Source: Streptomyces bacillaris | GTDB lineage: Bacteria > Actinomycetota > Actinomycetes > Streptomycetales > Streptomycetaceae | Direction of reading: 5' to 3' | DNA length: 64,000 nucleotides | Assembly: GCF_003268675.1 (NCBI RefSeq) | Contig: NZ_CP029378.1 | Location: forward strand, 7,068,001-7,132,000 | In this document: one piece after another, positions 60,180-64,000 of the stretch | How positions within the stretch are numbered: the first letter of the stretch is position 1 | How the letters are laid out: every line of letters starts with the position of its first letter | Program-made: the position numbers and the translations under genes | Notes under the pieces: generated by a model | What the model saw: the letters and a program-made list of their open reading frames with translations, nothing else | Told to the model about the DNA's origin: nothing | Database searches by the model: none

Positions 60180-60914
60180 TCAGATCGTTTGCCAGATTCG
60201 CGTCAGTGACGACGTGGTGAGGACCTGGTCCGGATGCCCCTGCCCCACGAGGCGGCCGTCCTGGAGCAGGAGGCAGGTGTCGGCCGCGCGCGCCACCTCA
60301 AGGTCGTGTGTGGCCTGGACGATCGTCACCCCGTCGGCGACGAGTTCCGTCAGCAGTGCCCCGATCCGGTCCCTGGCCTCCGGGTCCAGGCCGGTGGTCG
60401 GCTCGTCGAGTAGTAGCAGGTCCGATTCCTGTGCCAGACCTTGGGCGATGAGGGCGCGTTGCCGCTGCCCGCCCGAGAGTTCGCCCAGTTGGCGTGAGGC
60501 GAGGTCGCCGATACCGAGCCGGTCGAGGGCCGCGTCCACGGTTGCGTGGTCCCGTGCGGTGAGCCGGCGCCATGGACCGCGCTCGCCCCAGCGCCCCATC
60601 TCCACGGTCTGCCGAACGGTGAGCGGAAGAGTGTCGCCCACTGCTCCGCGCTGCGGCACGAAGGCGGGCGGCCGGTCACCGGCGCGGAAGAGGTCGCCGG
60701 ATGTCGGCTTGATCACACCCGCGAGCACGCCGAGCAGGGTCGACTTGCCGCTGCCGTTCGGGCCGACAAGCGCCGTCGTGGTCAACCCCGTTATTTCTCC
60801 GCTGACTTGATCGAGGACAGGGCGCCCTGGATAGCCGGCGCACAGCTCCGAGAAGCGGAGGGAAGCAGTCCGGCCGGCGGAGGGCGTGGGTGAGGTGCGC
60901 GGTTTGTTGAACAT
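60180..60914 (-). CDS. aztA: Zinc ABC transporter ATP-binding protein AztA
   Basis: 244-residue ATPase of a zinc importer. Walker A is GPNGSGKST, the signature LSGGQRQRALIAQGL, Walker B LLLLDEPTTGLD, and the H-loop ATHDLEVARAAD. ATG 60914 (MFNKPRTSP) is preferred over ATG 60923 because the latter overlaps a TACAAT -10-like hexamer seven bases before 60914, implying a leaderless message. It is divergent from aztB. A much longer upstream in-frame extension runs through aztB and aztD antisense and is not real. Confidence 0.9.
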   Translation of the reverse strand: MFNKPRTSPTPSAGRTASLRFSELCAGYPGRPVLDQVSGEITGLTTTALVGPNGSGKSTLLGVLAGVIKPTSGDLFRAGDRPPAFVPQRGAVGDTLPLTVRQTVEMGRWGERGPWRRLTARDHATVDAALDRLGIGDLASRQLGELSGGQRQRALIAQGLAQESDLLLLDEPTTGLDPEARDRIGALLTELVADGVTIVQATHDLEVARAADTCLLLQDGRLVGQGHPDQVLTTSSLTRIWQTI

Positions 60915-60922
60915 GATTTTCA
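60908..60922. promoter_or_regulatory. Zur box in the aztA-aztB divergent promoter
   Basis: TGAACATGATTTTCA differs by one base from the perfect palindrome TGAAAATGATTTTCA, the known Zur operator form in Streptomyces. It covers the putative aztA -10 and start region and ends 16 bp before the aztB ATG, so bound Zur would block both directions. Confidence 0.85.
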
Positions 60923-60938
60923 TTGTAGTGTCCGGTGC

Positions 60939-61802
60939 ATGGAATGGTTGACGGTCCCGTTCGAGGTGACCTTCGTGCAGCGGGCCCTGTGGGGCGGGAT
61001 GCTGGTGTCCGCGATCTGCGCGCTGGCGGGCACCTGGGTGGTGCTGAGGGGGATGGCCTTCCTCGGTGACGCCATGTCCCACGGGCTGCTGCCGGGCGTC
61101 GCGGTCGCCGCGCTCCTCGGCGGCAATCTGATGGCGGGCGCGGTGGTCAGCGCCGCCGTCATGACGGCGGGCGTCACCGCGCTGGGCCGTACGCCGAAGC
61201 TGTCGCAGGACACCGGCATCGGGCTGCTGTTCGTCGGCATGCTCTCGCTCGGTGTGATCATCGTGTCCCGCTCCCAGTCCTTCGCGGTCGACCTGACCGG
61301 ATTCCTCTTCGGGGACGTCCTCGCCGTCAGACAGCAGGACCTCCTCGTGCTCGCGGCGGCACTGCTCGCGGCACTGACGGTCTCGGTCCTCGGCCACCGT
61401 GCCTTCCTGGCCCTCGCGTTCGACGCGCGCAAGGCCCACACCCTGGGGCTGCGGCCGCGCCTGGCCCACGCCGTACTCCTCGGCCTGCTCGGCCTGGCGA
61501 TCGTCGCCTCGTTCCACATCGTGGGAACGCTGCTCGTCCTCGGCCTGCTCATCGCGCCACCGGCGGCCGCCCTGCCCTGGGCCCGCTCCGTACGCGGAGT
61601 CATGGCGCTCGCCGCCCTGACCGGCAGCGCGGCCACGTTCGGCGGCCTGCTGCTGTCCTGGCACCTGAGCACCGCGGCCGGCGCGACCGTCGCAGCCCTC
61701 GCGGTGGGTCTGTTCTTCCTCTCCCACGTGCTGTCCGGCCTGCGTGACCGCCGTACACGCCAGGTTCACTCCCCGGCGGCACCCCTGCTCGAAGCCAACT
61801 GA
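60939..61802 (+). CDS. aztB: Zinc ABC transporter permease AztB
   Basis: 287-residue ABC-3 family permease with about seven to nine helices. MEWLTVPFEVTFVQRALWGG at the N-terminus, GMAFLGDAMSHGLLPGVAVAALLGG, GLLFVGMLSLGVIIVSRSQSF and FHIVGTLLVLGLLIAPPAAA are typical. No ribosome site precedes ATG 60939. A TAGTGT -10-like hexamer ends 7 bases before the ATG and TTGTTG lies 16 bases further up, so a leaderless transcript is likely. It is followed after 21 bp by aztD. Confidence 0.92.
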   Translation: MEWLTVPFEVTFVQRALWGGMLVSAICALAGTWVVLRGMAFLGDAMSHGLLPGVAVAALLGGNLMAGAVVSAAVMTAGVTALGRTPKLSQDTGIGLLFVGMLSLGVIIVSRSQSFAVDLTGFLFGDVLAVRQQDLLVLAAALLAALTVSVLGHRAFLALAFDARKAHTLGLRPRLAHAVLLGLLGLAIVASFHIVGTLLVLGLLIAPPAAALPWARSVRGVMALAALTGSAATFGGLLLSWHLSTAAGATVAALAVGLFFLSHVLSGLRDRRTRQVHSPAAPLLEAN

Positions 61803-61823
61803 AAGAAGCCGGAAGCGATCGAC

Positions 61824-63059
61824 ATGACGATCCGCAGAAACGTCACTCCCTGGGCATCGGCCGCCCTGGTGCTCACCGCGCTGCTCACCACGAGCTGCGC
61901 GGGAAAGGAGCCCAACGCCACGCGATCCGAGGCGAAACCCCCGTCCTCCACTCCGCACGGGTACGTCGAGGGGGCCCAGGAGACCGCCGAACAGCAGTCC
62001 CGGCTCCTCCTGAACGACCCCGGCAGCGGAAACACCAGGGTCCTCGACCTCGTCACCGGCAAGGTACACAGGACGACTCAGGTGAAGGACGCCGTTCGGT
62101 TGGGCATGGACGGCAGGTTCGGCTACCTTCAAGCAGCCGACGGCACCCATGTGCTCGACAGCGGCGCGTGGATGGTGGACCACGGCGACCATGTCCACTA
62201 CTACAGCGCGGCGACACGGGACGTGGGCGAGATTCCCGCAGGCAGCCAGGCGCGCATACGCAGTGATGTCGCCGTCACCGCGGTGACCGACGAGAACGGC
62301 CGGACCGTCCTCTACGACCGCGGCAAGCTGGAGAAGGGGAAGATCGCTACTTCCCGGACGCTGGGCGGCACTTACGTCGGCGCCGTCGTGCCGTACGAGG
62401 AGCACCTGCTCGCCTTCGCGAACCAGGGTGGCACCACGGAACTCGTCGTCCTCGACCGCAAGGGCGAACGCGTGGCCTCCCCGGACGTGGCGTGCGAAGC
62501 CCCTGGAGGAGACGGGGTCACCCGGCGCGGCGTGATCCTCGGCTGCGCCGACGGCGCCCTGCTCGTGCGTGCGCAGGACGGTGCCTTCACCGCCGAGAAG
62601 ATCCCGTACGGAAAGCACGTCCCGGAGGAGGAACGCGCCACCTCCTTCCGCCATCGCCCAGGCAGCGACACCCTCACCGCCCTGGCCGGGGGCGACGCCG
62701 TCTGGGTCCTGGACGTCGCCGAGCGGAACTGGAAGCGGGTGGAGACCGGGCCCGTCGTTGCGGCCAACACGGCCGGGGAGGGCTCCCCGCTGCTCGTTCT
62801 GGAGACCGACGGCTCCGTACACGGCTATGACATCGCGACCGGAAAGCAGACCGCACGGACCAAACCCCTGCTGACAGCAGGGAAACGGGACGACTCCGCC
62901 GGCTCCGCCCCCGTCATCGAGGTCGACCGCAGCCGCGCCTACGTCAACGACCCCGAGGGCAAGAAGGTGTTCGAAATCGACTACAACGACGGCCTGCGCA
63001 TCGCGCGCACCTTCGACCTGGACGTCAAGCCCGTCCTCATGGCGGAGACCGGCCGATGA
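61824..63059 (+). CDS. aztD: AztD-type zinc metallochaperone lipoprotein
   Basis: 411-residue exported protein with lipobox LLTTSCAG and a beta-propeller-like repeat body. The entry motif HGYVEGAQETAEQQSRLLL and the His-rich HVLDSGAWMVDHGDHVHYY fit AztD, which hands zinc to the binding protein AztC in Paracoccus denitrificans. The lipid anchor is the expected Gram-positive adaptation. Its stop overlaps the aztC start by 4 bp (ATGA). Confidence 0.87.
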   Translation: MTIRRNVTPWASAALVLTALLTTSCAGKEPNATRSEAKPPSSTPHGYVEGAQETAEQQSRLLLNDPGSGNTRVLDLVTGKVHRTTQVKDAVRLGMDGRFGYLQAADGTHVLDSGAWMVDHGDHVHYYSAATRDVGEIPAGSQARIRSDVAVTAVTDENGRTVLYDRGKLEKGKIATSRTLGGTYVGAVVPYEEHLLAFANQGGTTELVVLDRKGERVASPDVACEAPGGDGVTRRGVILGCADGALLVRAQDGAFTAEKIPYGKHVPEEERATSFRHRPGSDTLTALAGGDAVWVLDVAERNWKRVETGPVVAANTAGEGSPLLVLETDGSVHGYDIATGKQTARTKPLLTAGKRDDSAGSAPVIEVDRSRAYVNDPEGKKVFEIDYNDGLRIARTFDLDVKPVLMAETGR

Positions 63060-64000
63060 CTCGAACCGAAGCGAAGCGTCGCGCGGAGGTGGTCACCGCT
63101 CGCCTGCGACGTCTGGTCGCGGGCCTCCTCGTCCTCGTGACCGCGATGACCGCCACCGCCTGCACCACCGGTGACGACCGGCCCAGCATCGTCGTCACGA
63201 CCAACATCCTCGGTGACGTCACCCGCGAGATAGTGGGCGAAGAGGCCCATGTCAGCGTCCTGATGAAGCCCAACGCCGACCCGCACTCCTTCGGGCTGTC
63301 GGCGGTCCAGGCCGCCGAGCTGGAACAGGCCGACCTGGTCGTCCACAACGGCCTGGGCCTGGAGGAGAACGTCCTGCGGCACGTGGACGCCGCCCGCGCG
63401 GCCGGTGTCGCCACCTTCGCGGCCGGCGAGGCGGCCGACCCGCTCACCTTCCACACCGCCGACGACGGCGGGCCCGAGGGCGAGGAAGGACAGCCCGACC
63501 CGCACTTCTGGACGGACCCCGACCGGATGCGCAAGGTCACCGGCCTGATAGCCGACCGGGTCGTCGAACACGTCAAGGGTGTGGACCCCGGCACGATACG
63601 GGCCAACGCCGACCGCTACACCAAGCAGCTCACGGACCTCACCACCTGGATGGAGAAGTCCTTCGGCCGCGTCCCCGCGGACCGGCGCGCCCTCGTCACC
63701 AACCACCACGTCTTCGGCTACCTCGCCGACCGCTTCGGCTTGGAGGTGATCGGCGCGGTCATCCCCAGCGGCACCACGCTGGCCTCACCCAGCTCCTCGG
63801 ATCTGCGCTCCCTCACCCAGGCGATGGAGAGAGCGGGCGTACGCACCGTCTTCGCGGACTCCTCCCAGCCCCGACGGCTCGCCGACGTACTCCGTACGGA
63901 GACGGGCGGCGGGGTCCGCGTCGTCGCACTCCACTCGGAGTCCCTGACCGCCGAGGGCGCGGGAGCCGACACCTACCTGCGGATGATGCGCTCCAACACC
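63056..64000 (+). CDS. aztC: AztC-type zinc-binding protein (3' end beyond window)
   Basis: Cluster A-I metal-binding protein, first 315 residues present. The signal/lipobox region is VTAMTATACTTG. Zinc ligands can be placed in the usual order: His in NADPHSFGLS, His in QPDPHFWTDPDR, His in VTNHHVFGYLADRFGLEV, and Asp in TVFADSSQPRRL. The loop between the first two ligands is acidic (EGEEGQPD) rather than His-rich. It overlaps aztD and completes aztABDC. Confidence 0.9.
   Translation, partial: MTRTEAKRRAEVVTARLRRLVAGLLVLVTAMTATACTTGDDRPSIVVTTNILGDVTREIVGEEAHVSVLMKPNADPHSFGLSAVQAAELEQADLVVHNGLGLEENVLRHVDAARAAGVATFAAGEAADPLTFHTADDGGPEGEEGQPDPHFWTDPDRMRKVTGLIADRVVEHVKGVDPGTIRANADRYTKQLTDLTTWMEKSFGRVPADRRALVTNHHVFGYLADRFGLEVIGAVIPSGTTLASPSSSDLRSLTQAMERAGVRTVFADSSQPRRLADVLRTETGGGVRVVALHSESLTAEGAGADTYLRMMRSNT

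Noticed and set aside
60915..62822. In-frame N-terminal extension of aztA through the divergent genes
   Set aside because: It lies antisense to aztB and aztD, lacks similarity, and the ATPase domain begins just after 60914.
1..64000. tRNA, rRNA, CRISPR arrays, prophage or biosynthetic gene cluster
   Set aside because: No cloverleaf with CCA-end context, regular spaced repeats, phage structural genes or synthase domains were seen.

Overview
The window is chromosomal DNA of a high-GC actinomycete, almost certainly a Streptomyces. It shows GTG and TTG starts, Tat-type secreted hydrolases, CebR-type operators, a cellulose LPMO with a CBM2, and IS5-type relics like those common in that genus. It reads as a plant cell-wall degradation island in which three sugar regulons lie side by side.

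Left edge (1-4123): an SsuABC-like sulfonate importer on the minus strand (partial binding protein, frameshifted ATPase and permease) preceded by a Cys-ended leader peptide; then yjbQ; then a gene-poor stretch with coding relics.

Xyloglucan block (about 3.7-21.5 kb): a YicI-like GH31 alpha-xylosidase and a GH3 beta-glucosidase converge on each other. A six-gene plus-strand operon follows (lipoprotein binding protein, two permeases, secreted GH74 xyloglucanase, cytoplasmic GH42 beta-galactosidase and GH95 alpha-fucosidase), then a minus-strand LacI regulator. A 14-bp palindrome, TCGAAGCGCTTCGA, occurs exactly or nearly so six times, always upstream of one of these genes. The enzymes match the linkages of fucogalactoxyloglucan one for one: GH74 cuts the backbone outside the cell, the ABC system imports oligosaccharides, and GH95, GH42, GH31 and GH3 remove Fuc, Gal, Xyl and Glc inside.

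Cellulose block (22-28 kb): divergent AA10 LPMO and GH9-GH5 genes with two CebR boxes (TGGGAGCGCTCCCA) between them, then a small HNH protein.

Arabinan/L-arabinose block (29-58.5 kb): a YtfQ-YtfR-YtfT-YjfF-like furanose importer, a LacI-type regulator (AraR-like), araB-araD-araA, three secreted GH43 enzymes, transketolase, a ChvE-GguA-GguB-like importer, an aldose 1-epimerase and a secreted GH51 arabinofuranosidase. A second operator family (GTTAnCGnTnAC-like, eight sites) precedes nearly all of these units, including tkt. The transaldolase expected next to tkt survives only as a deleted 3' relic fused to a transposase fragment, with a truncated IS5 element between.

Right edge (58.5-64 kb): an internally deleted IS5 relic, a cupin-like protein, a yjbQ tail relic, and an AztABCD-type zinc importer. 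Its divergent aztA and aztB start codons are 24 bp apart and appear to share one Zur box with overlapping leaderless promoters.

Several single-base indels next to homopolymer runs (about 830, 1470, 1840, 11984) look like draft sequencing errors, although real decay of the sulfonate operon cannot be excluded. No tRNA, rRNA or CRISPR array was seen.
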